Below are positions 13,305 to 20,874 of a stretch of 20,874 bases of DNA, in pieces. Each line of letters starts with the position of its first letter. Position 1 is the first letter of the stretch. The DNA comes from an uncultured Polaribacter sp. Lineage in GTDB: Bacteria > Bacteroidota > Bacteroidia > Flavobacteriales > Flavobacteriaceae. The stretch covers positions 1 to 20,874 of the forward strand of contig CALHCK010000236.1 in NCBI GenBank assembly GCA_937936695.1, given 5' to 3'. A program made the translations under genes and the position numbers. Below the pieces are notes generated by a model. That model saw only the letters and a list, made by a program, of their open reading frames with translations. It ran no database searches and was not told the DNA's origin.

Positions 13305-16300
13305 TTAAAAATTAAATCCTAATCCGCCAAAAAGTCTAGCACCATCTTCACTATTAAAAATAGCAATATTGGCATTTAACAAGTTAGCAATAGAAAAAAA
13401 GAAACCTCCACCATATGATGTTTTTATGTCTCCTGTAGATATTGTATTAATTGTATATTTTTCTTGATTTCCCCAAACTCTACCAAAATCAAAACCTGTA
13501 TAAACACCAATACTTAAAGGCATTAAACTTGTTTTTATTTTTCTTAAATTTAAACGAACATCTGTGCTTTGATAAAAAGCATTTTTACCTGTAAAACGCT
13601 CGTTTCTAAAACCTCTTAACCCATTGCTGCCGCCAATAGAAGCAGCTTGGTAAAATTCAAAAGATTTACCAAAATTAAAATGACTTTTTATTTTACTGGC
13701 AAGTACCAATTTACCATTTTCAGTTATTTTATGATTAAAAGCAATAGCAGGAATTAAATAACCAAAATTATCAGCATTTTCTATATTGGTAGTATAACCA
13801 ATTTGTAGTTTTGTTTCTATTCCCATAGTAGTAAATAGTGTATTGTCGGCATTTTTAAAGAAGTAACTAGCTTCTGTATTTATAAATTTTTGATTACTGA
13901 AAATAGCATTGTCTTCAGAGAAATTATTAGCTACAAATCTATTAGGTGTATTTTCTATTTGTACTGTATTGTAGTTTACTTTTAGTTTTATTTCTGCGCC
14001 TAAATCTCCTTTCCAGTTTAAAGAAGTACCAGTAATAAATTTTTTAATTTTTACTCGATTAAAATTTCTGTCTTCATCTTCTTTATTAGCTTCAGTATTT
14101 ATAGAGTTATTACCAAAACCAAAGTAATTAATAGCAAAATTAGGACTTGTAAAAGTAGCTTCTATACCTAAGTTTAAGTTTTTAAATATGTTAGCAAACT
14201 CTCCGTTATAATTAAATTCGTACCCATTAGTAGCAAAATAATAAGCTGCATTAAAAATGTGTTGAGAAGTATGTGGGTTTCTTTCAAAACCATATTTTGT
14301 GTAGATATTAGAAAAACCAATTTTTGTGCCATCATCTGGATTAAAACCAATCATAGGGGTAATTAAATTTGTATTGATTTTTAATTTTTTATGATTATAA
14401 GTGTTGTTACTATAATTGTCGGTTAGTTTTACCTTTCCAGCTTTGGTTACAAATGTATTTTTTTTAGATTTTTGATCATAAATTTTGATCTTTTTTCCAT
14501 TAATAATATTGTAAACATCATTGTTGTGACCTCCAACTATAATTATTTTTATCAGGTTGTTACCTTCACCTTCTACATTAAAATGATCTTTATCGTCTAA
14601 ACCATATATCCAAATTTCTTTGGTGTGTTTTTTATCGTAAATATGTTGATGAAATTTTGATGCTTTTTTTCCTTTCTTTATTCTGTAACCTGTAATTTTT
14701 GTTTGTCCATTTTTAAGTCTAACAATATCAAACCAATCATCTTTATTGGTACCTCTAATTACTTGAAATTTATTAATGTGTTTAAAATAATCATCTGCAA
14801 TATGTTGTAAATTTTTTCTTCTACCTTGTAAGCTATGTTTTATTTCTATTAAGGTATTGGTATGTACTTCTTTAGGAAAATCTTTAAAAGCATTGTTTAT
14901 AACAGCATCTGTAATATTTGTTGTTATTAATTGTACTTGAGTATCCCAAACGCTTTTTTTAGAAGATTTTATTAAAAATAAATCTAAAGGATAAGGCTCT
15001 AAATTAAACCATTTAGTACTCTTTAAATCTTTGCTGTAAGGCTTCATTAAACGTAAAGCAGGAATAACATTGGTAGCTATTTTTAATAAAGCTCCGTTTC
15101 CCATAATAGAAAAAGCTTGATCTCTATCTCTAGGTATTGGTCTGTAAACAGTTTTATTATCTTCTTTAAAAACAGCCCATCTCCATTGGTCTTCATGTCT
15201 ATCCCAGTCACCTATTAACATGTCAAACAAACGAGCTCTTATATATGCTTTTTCATCAACTTTATGCTTCTCATTTTTGTTTAACTTTTTAAGTAATTCA
15301 TCAGTACTAATTACTTTATTAGCAAAACCAAAACTAGCTTTATCTCCATGGCCAGAAGCAGCGCGCTCTTCAATCATGTAAAGTTCGTTTCCAAAATCTG
15401 TATTAAAATTAGCTAACGTTTTTTGCTTAGGTACATAGTATAAAACCGGATTTGTATGGTACACTCCAATAGCGTCTGATAATTGCCCGATTACAAAAGG
15501 TGCGTAAGGGTGAGAGCCTGTAAAAACATCTTGCAGTAAATTTTCTGCGGTAGTATTGTTAAATTGGCCTTCAATATATTGATCTTTAAAAGCCACTGCT
15601 TGTAAATATTGAACAGCGTTTTTACGTAACGCACGCATTACATATTCTCGTCCGTGTTTATCTTTTAATCGTAGAGATTTAGATTGATGCCCACCACCTT
15701 TTCTAACAGGAGTTAAACCACCAAAAAGTGTATCTAATTGTACGGTAGGTGCATTTATTTTAGTGCCAAAATACTTCCTGTATCGTTGTCCCCATAGAAA
15801 TTGATGTAAGTTACTTTTAGTTATTTCTTCATTACTATATACAGATGCTTTTTTATGTGAAGCAGGTGTAGGAAATGAATTAAACTTGTTTTTTTTAGAG
15901 GCAGGAAATATTTGAGTTTTGTACACAACTCCCTTGTTTTTAACAGCATAAAAACTTACCTCAGAAGCGCCGTTTTTATAAATATCAAGTTTTGCAAAAC
16001 CCTGAGAACCATAAGAGAATTTTACACCTTTAGATAATCTTGTTTGTTTTGTTTTAGAACCAGAACCGCTAACTATTTGTGGTAAATTGTCTTTTACAAT
16101 GTATTGTAAATTATGATCATGACCAGACACAAAAATAGTTTTCTTATTTTCTTGAGCTAAAGTTACAATATGACGTTTAAGGGCATTGTATTTTTTATTT
16201 TGAAGATCTGTATTAGAAATACCAGATGTTTTACGGATTAAATTTTTTAAAGAACCTAATATAGGTAGCGGATTTAAATGGCTTTTAAAAGAATATTTAC

Positions 16301-16997
16301 CTCCATGAGAACCGTTAGAAAACATAGGGTGGTGCATAGCTATAAGTGTTGTTTTTCCGCGTGCTTTTTTAATAAGTCCTTCTAGTTCTTCTAAAAATTT
16401 ATCTCTGGTTTTTATTTCGCAATTGTTATTTATGTTGGGGTGTTTGTTCCAATTTGTTACATACCAATGTGTATCAATAATAATTAAAACAACGTCTTCA
16501 GAAATAGTTACTTTTTCTAATGGGCAACCATTTTCTGGTAAAAAAGAACCTTTACCTAATGCTTTTTCTACTAGTTTTTCTTCTCTTTTCAATCCATCTA
16601 AACCATTATACCAATCATGATTTCCTGGAATAAAAATAGTATTTCCTTTAAAGTTTTTAGCAACATCTGTTTGTGCTTCTATTCTTCTTTTTGCTAGAGG
16701 GTAGTTTTTAGAATCCTTTTCCGGAATTCCTGTTGCATACACATTATCACCTAAAAAAACTAAAGTAGCATTTTTAGAGGCTGTTTGTAAATGTTGCTTT
16801 AAGTATTTTAATGCAGGTGCTGTTGTTTGCATAGAAGAATTTCCTGCGTCTCCTATTAAATAAAAGCTATGGGCAATACCAGATTCATTTACAGGTGTAT
16901 TTGTTTTCTGATCCTTTGAAAACTGGGCAGTATAATTAGCACAACCTGTTAACAATACTATACAAATAGTATAAAAGAAAATTTTAAATGAAGTCAT
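13305..16997 (-). CDS. Metallophosphoesterase / kinase-like / Omp85-type barrel lipoprotein
   Basis: A 1230-residue outer-membrane protein in several parts. Residues 1-19 are a lipoprotein signal (LLTGC, Cys19), with no acidic surface-export signal after the Cys. Residues 42-310 form a calcineurin-like phosphoesterase with full metal motifs: GDAG (49-52), GDN (83-85), GNHDW (115-119), HHP (222-224) and GHDH (292-295). Residues about 425-640 resemble an atypical kinase: GGGHQSKSLRL (434-444), IEERA (542-546), GDWDRHEDQW (596-605) and PRDRDQAF (622-629). Residues 750-840 carry acidic Gly/Asn/Asp repeats such as GGHNNDVYN. From about 872 to the terminal Phe is a beta-barrel with the Omp85 mark GGSNGLRGFRNERF (1122-1135). 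Phosphoesterase and barrel are confident; kinase is inferred. It begins 30 bases after the nucleotidyltransferase stop. Confidence 0.9.
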   Translation of the reverse strand: MTSFKIFFYTICIVLLTGCANYTAQFSKDQKTNTPVNESGIAHSFYLIGDAGNSSMQTTAPALKYLKQHLQTASKNATLVFLGDNVYATGIPEKDSKNYPLAKRRIEAQTDVAKNFKGNTIFIPGNHDWYNGLDGLKREEKLVEKALGKGSFLPENGCPLEKVTISEDVVLIIIDTHWYVTNWNKHPNINNNCEIKTRDKFLEELEGLIKKARGKTTLIAMHHPMFSNGSHGGKYSFKSHLNPLPILGSLKNLIRKTSGISNTDLQNKKYNALKRHIVTLAQENKKTIFVSGHDHNLQYIVKDNLPQIVSGSGSKTKQTRLSKGVKFSYGSQGFAKLDIYKNGASEVSFYAVKNKGVVYKTQIFPASKKNKFNSFPTPASHKKASVYSNEEITKSNLHQFLWGQRYRKYFGTKINAPTVQLDTLFGGLTPVRKGGGHQSKSLRLKDKHGREYVMRALRKNAVQYLQAVAFKDQYIEGQFNNTTAENLLQDVFTGSHPYAPFVIGQLSDAIGVYHTNPVLYYVPKQKTLANFNTDFGNELYMIEERAASGHGDKASFGFANKVISTDELLKKLNKNEKHKVDEKAYIRARLFDMLIGDWDRHEDQWRWAVFKEDNKTVYRPIPRDRDQAFSIMGNGALLKIATNVIPALRLMKPYSKDLKSTKWFNLEPYPLDLFLIKSSKKSVWDTQVQLITTNITDAVINNAFKDFPKEVHTNTLIEIKHSLQGRRKNLQHIADDYFKHINKFQVIRGTNKDDWFDIVRLKNGQTKITGYRIKKGKKASKFHQHIYDKKHTKEIWIYGLDDKDHFNVEGEGNNLIKIIIVGGHNNDVYNIINGKKIKIYDQKSKKNTFVTKAGKVKLTDNYSNNTYNHKKLKINTNLITPMIGFNPDDGTKIGFSNIYTKYGFERNPHTSQHIFNAAYYFATNGYEFNYNGEFANIFKNLNLGIEATFTSPNFAINYFGFGNNSINTEANKEDEDRNFNRVKIKKFITGTSLNWKGDLGAEIKLKVNYNTVQIENTPNRFVANNFSEDNAIFSNQKFINTEASYFFKNADNTLFTTMGIETKLQIGYTTNIENADNFGYLIPAIAFNHKITENGKLVLASKIKSHFNFGKSFEFYQAASIGGSNGLRGFRNERFTGKNAFYQSTDVRLNLRKIKTSLMPLSIGVYTGFDFGRVWGNQEKYTINTISTGDIKTSYGGGFFFSIANLLNANIAIFNSEDGARLFGGLGFNF

Positions 16998-17027
16998 AAA
17001 TTGCCTTTAAATTGTAAAAGTACCATT

Positions 17028-17633
17028 TTAAATGGATTTTATATAAGATAGATATTCTTCTTGAGTATCTAAATCTTTAAAAGGGTGTTTTCTTTTTATG
17101 GTAATGGTATTAGAAAGGTGTTTTTGTAAGAATTTTTTAGCGCCTTTATCTCCTTCTAATAAAAGAAGTTCTTCAAAATATTTTTTAGGAAAGATAGCAG
17201 GAACCCCCGAGTTTTTATGATAATCAGAGGCTATTATTTGGTGTTTGTTCTTTTTAAATGTAGTTGTTAATTCTTGTAAATAACCTTCATTAACTTCAGG
17301 TTGATCTGCTAAAACAACTAGTACAGCGTCTAAAGGTAGTAGTTGTTTTTTTAAATGTTGAATACCACAAACAATAGAAGTACTTAACCCTTTTTTAAAA
17401 TGTTTATTAAAAAGAAATGTAGTTGTTTTAGTTTTGGTAGCTTGTTGTATTTTTTTTGCATTTGCACCTAAAATGCAATAGATGTTTTCTGTAAATACAT
17501 TTTCTACAGTTGTTATAGTGTTTTCTAAAAGTGTTTTGTTGTTTATTTTTAAAAGCTGCTTAATATCTTTCATTCTAGAAGACGTACCTGCAGCTAATAT
17601 TAAAACAGCAATGTTTTTTGTAGAATTAACCAT
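17028..17633 (-). CDS. MobA/MocA-like nucleotidyltransferase
   Basis: A 201-residue cytoplasmic protein of the MobA-like NTP-transferase group. The nucleotide-binding signature is LILAAGTSSRMKDIKQLL (residues 11-28); LADQPEV (108-114) supplies the metal-binding Asp; the late part has NSGVPAIFPKKYFEELLLLE. The closest functional type is MocA, which attaches CMP to molybdopterin to make the cytosine dinucleotide cofactor of molybdenum hydroxylases; MobA (GMP) is less likely because the XdhC gene lies directly upstream, overlapping it by 8 bases. CTP use is inferred from context only. It is part of the long minus-strand run. Confidence 0.9.
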   Translation of the reverse strand: MVNSTKNIAVLILAAGTSSRMKDIKQLLKINNKTLLENTITTVENVFTENIYCILGANAKKIQQATKTKTTTFLFNKHFKKGLSTSIVCGIQHLKKQLLPLDAVLVVLADQPEVNEGYLQELTTTFKKNKHQIIASDYHKNSGVPAIFPKKYFEELLLLEGDKGAKKFLQKHLSNTITIKRKHPFKDLDTQEEYLSYIKSI

Positions 17634-18639
17634 TAATATTGCCTTTTAATTCTCTTAAAGAAAAAGGTTCTTTTTTTCTAGTAACACTTAAAATTTCTGC
17701 AACAATAGAAAGCGCTATTTCGTCAGGAGTTTGGGCGCCAATATGTAAGCCAGCAGGAGTGTAAATACTGTCTAAAAAAGTATCTGTAATATCAGGTAAT
17801 CGCTCTAAAAGTTCGTTAAACAAACGCTCTCTTCTTTTAGGAGCTCCTAAAATACCAATATATTTTAGATTGTATTGGTATAGTTTTAAAACATATTTTA
17901 AGTCTGTAACATAACTATGATTCATAATTACAACGGCTGTATTTTTATCTATTGTAGAAAAATCTATAGTTTCAGGAGTGTTGCCTGTAACACTTGTGGC
18001 GCCAGGGAAATCTGTAAGTAATTTACTGTCTTTAGCAGACGTAATAACATGAACATCCCAACCAATATTAGTGGCTGCTTTACATAATTTTACAGCATCG
18101 TGCTCTCCGCCAATAATAATTAGCTGAAATGCAGGTTGTAAATTTTGAGTAAAAATATTTTCAGTACTTAATTCTTTTTTTATTGATGAAAAAGTAAAAG
18201 TAGCTGTGTTTTTAAAAGATACTTCAGAACCAAAATTACCTAGAGCTTCATCTTCTTTTTTAAAAAAACTTTTAATAAGTATGTTTTCTCTTTTAGATGT
18301 TGCAAGAGTAAAAGCCTGTAAAAAATCATCAGAAATAAAAAAAGGCTCTATTAAAATATATAAAATACCTTCGCAGCCCAATCTATATCTACCGTCGTAA
18401 GTAATTACTTTAGAAGTATTGTCAGAAAAAACAGATACACTTCTACGTATTATTTCTTTTTCTACACATCCACCACTAACTGCTCCAAAAGAAGTTAAAT
18501 CTTCAGTAATTAACATTCTTACTCCAGGTTTTCTGTAAGAAGATCCGTCTAAATGTACCACGGTAGCCAATACATTTTTTAGCCCTTTTTTTTGATGAAA
18601 AAGAGCAGTGTAGATAATGTCTTTTAATTCATGAACCAT
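17626..18639 (-). CDS. XdhC family protein (molybdenum hydroxylase maturation)
   Basis: A 337-residue protein with the two-part XdhC/CoxI architecture. The N-terminal part has DGSSYRKPGVRMLI (31-44), FGAVSGGCVE (51-60, Cys58) and RLGCEG (86-91, Cys89). The C-terminal Rossmann part starts at LIIIGGEHDA (173-182) and ends with GILGAPKRRERL (262-273) and GLHIGAQTPDEIALSIVAEI (287-306). XdhC proteins bind the molybdenum cofactor, protect it during sulfuration and insert it into xanthine dehydrogenase-type enzymes. No such enzyme is in the window, so the client must lie elsewhere. The ATG directly follows the upstream hydrolase-OsmC stop (TAA-ATG), and its end overlaps the nucleotidyltransferase. 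Confidence 0.94.
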   Translation of the reverse strand: MVHELKDIIYTALFHQKKGLKNVLATVVHLDGSSYRKPGVRMLITEDLTSFGAVSGGCVEKEIIRRSVSVFSDNTSKVITYDGRYRLGCEGILYILIEPFFISDDFLQAFTLATSKRENILIKSFFKKEDEALGNFGSEVSFKNTATFTFSSIKKELSTENIFTQNLQPAFQLIIIGGEHDAVKLCKAATNIGWDVHVITSAKDSKLLTDFPGATSVTGNTPETIDFSTIDKNTAVVIMNHSYVTDLKYVLKLYQYNLKYIGILGAPKRRERLFNELLERLPDITDTFLDSIYTPAGLHIGAQTPDEIALSIVAEILSVTRKKEPFSLRELKGNING

Positions 18640-19857
18640 TTAAATAACTTCGGTATCTATTATTGTTGTTGTAATTAATGTTTTATGTACGGGGCATTTA
18701 GAGGCTATTTCTTTTAAGCGTTGCTTTTGTTTTTCGTCTAAATTACCAATAAACTTTAATTTTTTATTTAAATGATCTATTTGTTTAGTAGTTTCTATGT
18801 TAATGTCTAATTCATCACTATGTTTTTTAGAATAGGTAATGTATACAAATACTTCTTGCAAATCCCATTGTTTACGTTGCGCGTACATTTTTAAAGTCAT
18901 TACAGTACAAGCAGCCAAACTAGCACTTAAATAATCGTAAGGAGAAGGGCCGAAATCATCTCCGCCAATACTAGCGGGTTCATCAGCAATAAAAGAATGT
19001 TTTTTGGTTTGTATAGAAGTTGTAAAATTATCTTCTAATATATTTAAATGGCCTACTAATTGTTCTCCTTCAGTAGCAATCATTTTGTTATCTTCTGGCG
19101 GAAAGTATTTATCTACCCAAGTACCAATCATATTACCAACATAAATACTATCTGTTGGTTTTGTTAGTAAATGGTCTGCATCATCTAAACTTATAAAACT
19201 TTTAGGGTGCATTGCATTATGGTAAATTTCATGAGCATTGTCTATACCCACAACCTTGTCAAAAGGCGCATGCATTACCAAAATAGGTTTTCTTAATTCT
19301 TTGGTTATTTTTGGTAAATTGGTTTTGCTAAAATTAGCTACAAATTCTTCATTTATTTTAAAGGGTCTACCTCCAATTTTTACTTCAACTTCTCCTTTTT
19401 GGGCAACTTCTTCAATTGCATGAGAAAACAAATGAGTAACGTGGCCTACCGTTGCTGGGGCACCTATAGTTGCTATAGCTTTTATGCTATTTAATTTAGA
19501 ACCAGCTACAATTACTGCGGCACCACCAAGAGAATGCCCCACTAATAAAGAGGGAGCTTTGTAATGTTTTTCTAAGTAATTACTTACATCTAATAAGTCT
19601 TCTACATTTGCAGAAAAATGACTTTCAGCAAATTCGCCTTCGCTTCTTCCTAAACCTGTAAAATCAAATCTTAATACACCAAAACCATGATTAGATAAAG
19701 AACGACTGATATTTCTTACAGCGCTAAAGTTACTGTTACAAGAAAAACAATGTGCAAAAATGGCAAAATGATTTGGTTTTTGATTGGCAGGTAGCTCTAA
19801 ATATGCACGTAATTTTAAGCCTTTTCTATTTTCTATTTTAAGTTGAAGTGTGTTCAT
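18640..19857 (-). CDS. Bifunctional alpha/beta hydrolase / OsmC family protein
   Basis: A 405-residue cytoplasmic fusion. The N-terminal half (1-250) is an alpha/beta hydrolase: oxyanion-side HCFSC (36-40), FDFTGLGRSEG (64-74), nucleophile elbow GHSLGG (Ser109), and the probable acid and base Asp200 (HAPFD) and His229 (DADH). The C-terminal half (about 265-400) is an OsmC/Ohr-type peroxidase domain with its two redox cysteines, Cys307 (LAACTVM) and Cys378 (SKCPVH). OsmC domains reduce organic hydroperoxides. The fusion is a recognised family; how the hydrolase serves the peroxidase is not known, though release of an oxidised acyl substrate is conceivable. Its ATG overlaps the upstream MsrA-like stop (ATGA). 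Confidence 0.95.
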   Translation of the reverse strand: MNTLQLKIENRKGLKLRAYLELPANQKPNHFAIFAHCFSCNSNFSAVRNISRSLSNHGFGVLRFDFTGLGRSEGEFAESHFSANVEDLLDVSNYLEKHYKAPSLLVGHSLGGAAVIVAGSKLNSIKAIATIGAPATVGHVTHLFSHAIEEVAQKGEVEVKIGGRPFKINEEFVANFSKTNLPKITKELRKPILVMHAPFDKVVGIDNAHEIYHNAMHPKSFISLDDADHLLTKPTDSIYVGNMIGTWVDKYFPPEDNKMIATEGEQLVGHLNILEDNFTTSIQTKKHSFIADEPASIGGDDFGPSPYDYLSASLAACTVMTLKMYAQRKQWDLQEVFVYITYSKKHSDELDINIETTKQIDHLNKKLKFIGNLDEKQKQRLKEIASKCPVHKTLITTTIIDTEVI

Positions 19858-20390
19858 TTTTGTTGATTTGGATGAGTAGTCGGTGACAAATGGTTAACTT
19901 TACTATGGTTTACTTGTTTAGAAAAATTTTGTAACAGAAATTTTAATTTAGGTTCAATATAATTTTTACAAAACGGTTTTTCAGGATTACTTGCGTAGTA
20001 ATTCTGAAAATCATCAGTGGAGGGTTTAAAGTTTTTATAGGGTAGTACTTGCGTAATTATTGGTTTTTTAAAACTTGCTTGTAATAGATTAATTGTTAAC
20101 AAACATTGTTCTTGTTGCTCTTTAGAGAAATAATAAATAGCAGAACGGTATTTAGTTCTCATAGAATGGTTGCTAGTGCTTTTATGAGTTAATAAATGAA
20201 TATGAATTAGAGTTTTTAAATCTATTGTATTATTAAAAAGCACAATAACGGCTTCAGAAAATGTATTATTTTTTTCTGTAGAAGAAACCCACCCTTGCTT
20301 AACTTTAGCAACACCAAGTAAAGATTGAAATACAGCTTCTGTACACCAATGGCAACCACCTCCAAATGCTATTTTTGTTAGCTTATTCAC
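19854..20390 (-). CDS. Divergent MsrA paralog with CxxC active site
   Basis: A 178-residue MsrA-fold protein. GGGCHWCTE (residues 10-18) replaces the normal GCFWG-x-E: the catalytic Cys13 is kept, the Phe becomes His14, Trp15 is kept and the Gly becomes Cys16, giving CHWC. Glu46 (TFSEAVIV) aligns with the catalytic Glu of the GHAE motif, and TKYRSAIYY (79-87) matches the QYRS motif. The GY-GG motif is QGWVSS instead, and AE-x-HQ is STDDFQ. A late Cys141 (PFCKNYI) could serve as a recycling Cys. The C-terminal 25 residues are basic, polar and unlike MsrA. It lies 14 bases after a normal msrA. It is probably a sulfoxide reductase with changed specificity or a thiol-redox protein; activity is uncertain. 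Confidence 0.85.
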   Translation of the reverse strand: MNKLTKIAFGGGCHWCTEAVFQSLLGVAKVKQGWVSSTEKNNTFSEAVIVLFNNTIDLKTLIHIHLLTHKSTSNHSMRTKYRSAIYYFSKEQQEQCLLTINLLQASFKKPIITQVLPYKNFKPSTDDFQNYYASNPEKPFCKNYIEPKLKFLLQNFSKQVNHSKVNHLSPTTHPNQQK

Positions 20391-20404
20391 AACAAAATTT
20401 AAAA

Positions 20405-20874
20405 TTATTTTGATTCACTCACAAACGGCTCTTCAAATCGCAAAAAATGACAGGTATAACCATTAGGTTTTCTTACTAAATAATCTTGATGCTCTGGCTC
20501 TGCAGCCCAAAACGGAGCAAAAGGCTCTAAAGTTGTAGCGACTTTACCATCCCATTTTTTCGAATTATTTACAATAGAAATCATGTCTTTGGCTATTGTT
20601 TTTTCTTCTTCATTTTGATAAAAAATTGCAGAACGGTAACTGCTACCAATATCGTTTCCTTGTCTATCAATCGTTGTAGGATTGTGTATTCTAAAGAAAA
20701 AATCTAATAAATCTCTAAAAGACGTTTCTTTTGGGTTATAAGTGATTTCTAGACCTTCTGCATGCCCTGGATGGTTTCTATAAGTTGGATTATCATTTTG
20801 CCCGCCTTGATAACCTACCTCGGTATCTACCACACCTGGACGAATTCTAAAAAGATCTTCCATTCCCCAAAAAC
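20405..20874 (-). CDS. msrA: Peptide-methionine (S)-S-oxide reductase, cut by window edge
   Basis: The C-terminal part of a canonical MsrA, which reduces Met-S-sulfoxide in proteins. Translating to the edge gives F-W-G before MEDLFRIRPGV, and the last two bases (GT on the minus strand) fit the catalytic Cys codon TGT of GCFWG. The ATG at 20863 is therefore internal, and the true start lies beyond the window. Other marks are GYQGGQNDNPTYR, PGHAEGLEI, DIGSSYRSAIFY and AAEPEHQDYL. A late Cys (GYTCHF) may be the resolving residue. Coding continues 14 bases upstream of the MsrA paralog. It is the first visible gene of the seven-gene minus-strand run. Confidence 0.95.
   Translation of the reverse strand, partial: FWGMEDLFRIRPGVVDTEVGYQGGQNDNPTYRNHPGHAEGLEITYNPKETSFRDLLDFFFRIHNPTTIDRQGNDIGSSYRSAIFYQNEEEKTIAKDMISIVNNSKKWDGKVATTLEPFAPFWAAEPEHQDYLVRKPNGYTCHFLRFEEPFVSESK

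Noticed and set aside
17023..17035. CCATTT-T-AAATGG palindrome at the nucleotidyltransferase stop as a terminator
   Set aside because: The stem is short with a one-base loop and has no following T-run; the next gene starts 30 bases on in the same direction.
20405..20863. ATG at 20863 as the true start of msrA
   Set aside because: The frame continues to the window edge as F-W-G preceded by a probable Cys codon, so this Met is inside the conserved active-site region.

Overview
The window is AT-rich (roughly 30% GC by eye) chromosomal DNA from a member of the Bacteroidota, most likely a marine-type Flavobacteriaceae (Polaribacter/Tenacibaculum-like; genus is a guess). The evidence is a type IX secretion (T9SS) C-terminal sorting domain, a GSCFA protein, a DUF1800/DUF1501 pair, A-rich leaders without Shine-Dalgarno sites, and promoter motifs of the Bacteroidota TTG-N20-TAnnTTTG type. 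I see no rRNA, tRNA, CRISPR array, insertion sequence or phage gene. No gap between genes exceeds about 170 bases.

Layout, left to right. (1) 1-1647: a single-domain rhodanese (+), a bidirectional terminator, then a nitroreductase (-) divergent from an HxlR regulator (+). Both start from one 92-base region holding two overlapping face-to-face promoters. (2) 1651-5813 (-): a tight three-gene unit, DUF1800 then DUF1501 then GSCFA. The DUF1501 protein carries both a Tat signal and a T9SS sorting domain. (3) 5943-8561 (-): alaS, separated from the DUF1800 gene by a long nested inverted repeat. (4) 8728-12926 (+): an M23 envelope peptidase, a MerR-like regulator, LemA, two TPM-domain proteins and a predicted beta-propeller lipoprotein. 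(5) 12923-20874 (-): seven closely packed genes read from the right edge: msrA (cut by the edge), a divergent MsrA paralog with a CxxC active site, a hydrolase-OsmC fusion, an XdhC protein, a MocA-like nucleotidyltransferase, a 1230-residue phosphoesterase/beta-barrel protein and a DUF423 membrane protein.

Functional themes. The right-hand cluster joins oxidative-damage repair (Msr, OsmC) with molybdenum-hydroxylase maturation (XdhC, MocA-like), although no molybdoenzyme is visible. The middle cluster looks like envelope maintenance. The left end holds a likely redox- or quinone-responsive nitroreductase switch.

Most of the window is ordinary flavobacterial core genome. The most interesting items are the 1230-residue lipoprotein, whose middle region looks like an atypical CotH/HipA/FAM20-type kinase between a phosphatase and an Omp85-like barrel; the CHWC MsrA paralog in tandem with a normal MsrA; the overlapping divergent promoters; and the alaS/DUF1800 dyad.
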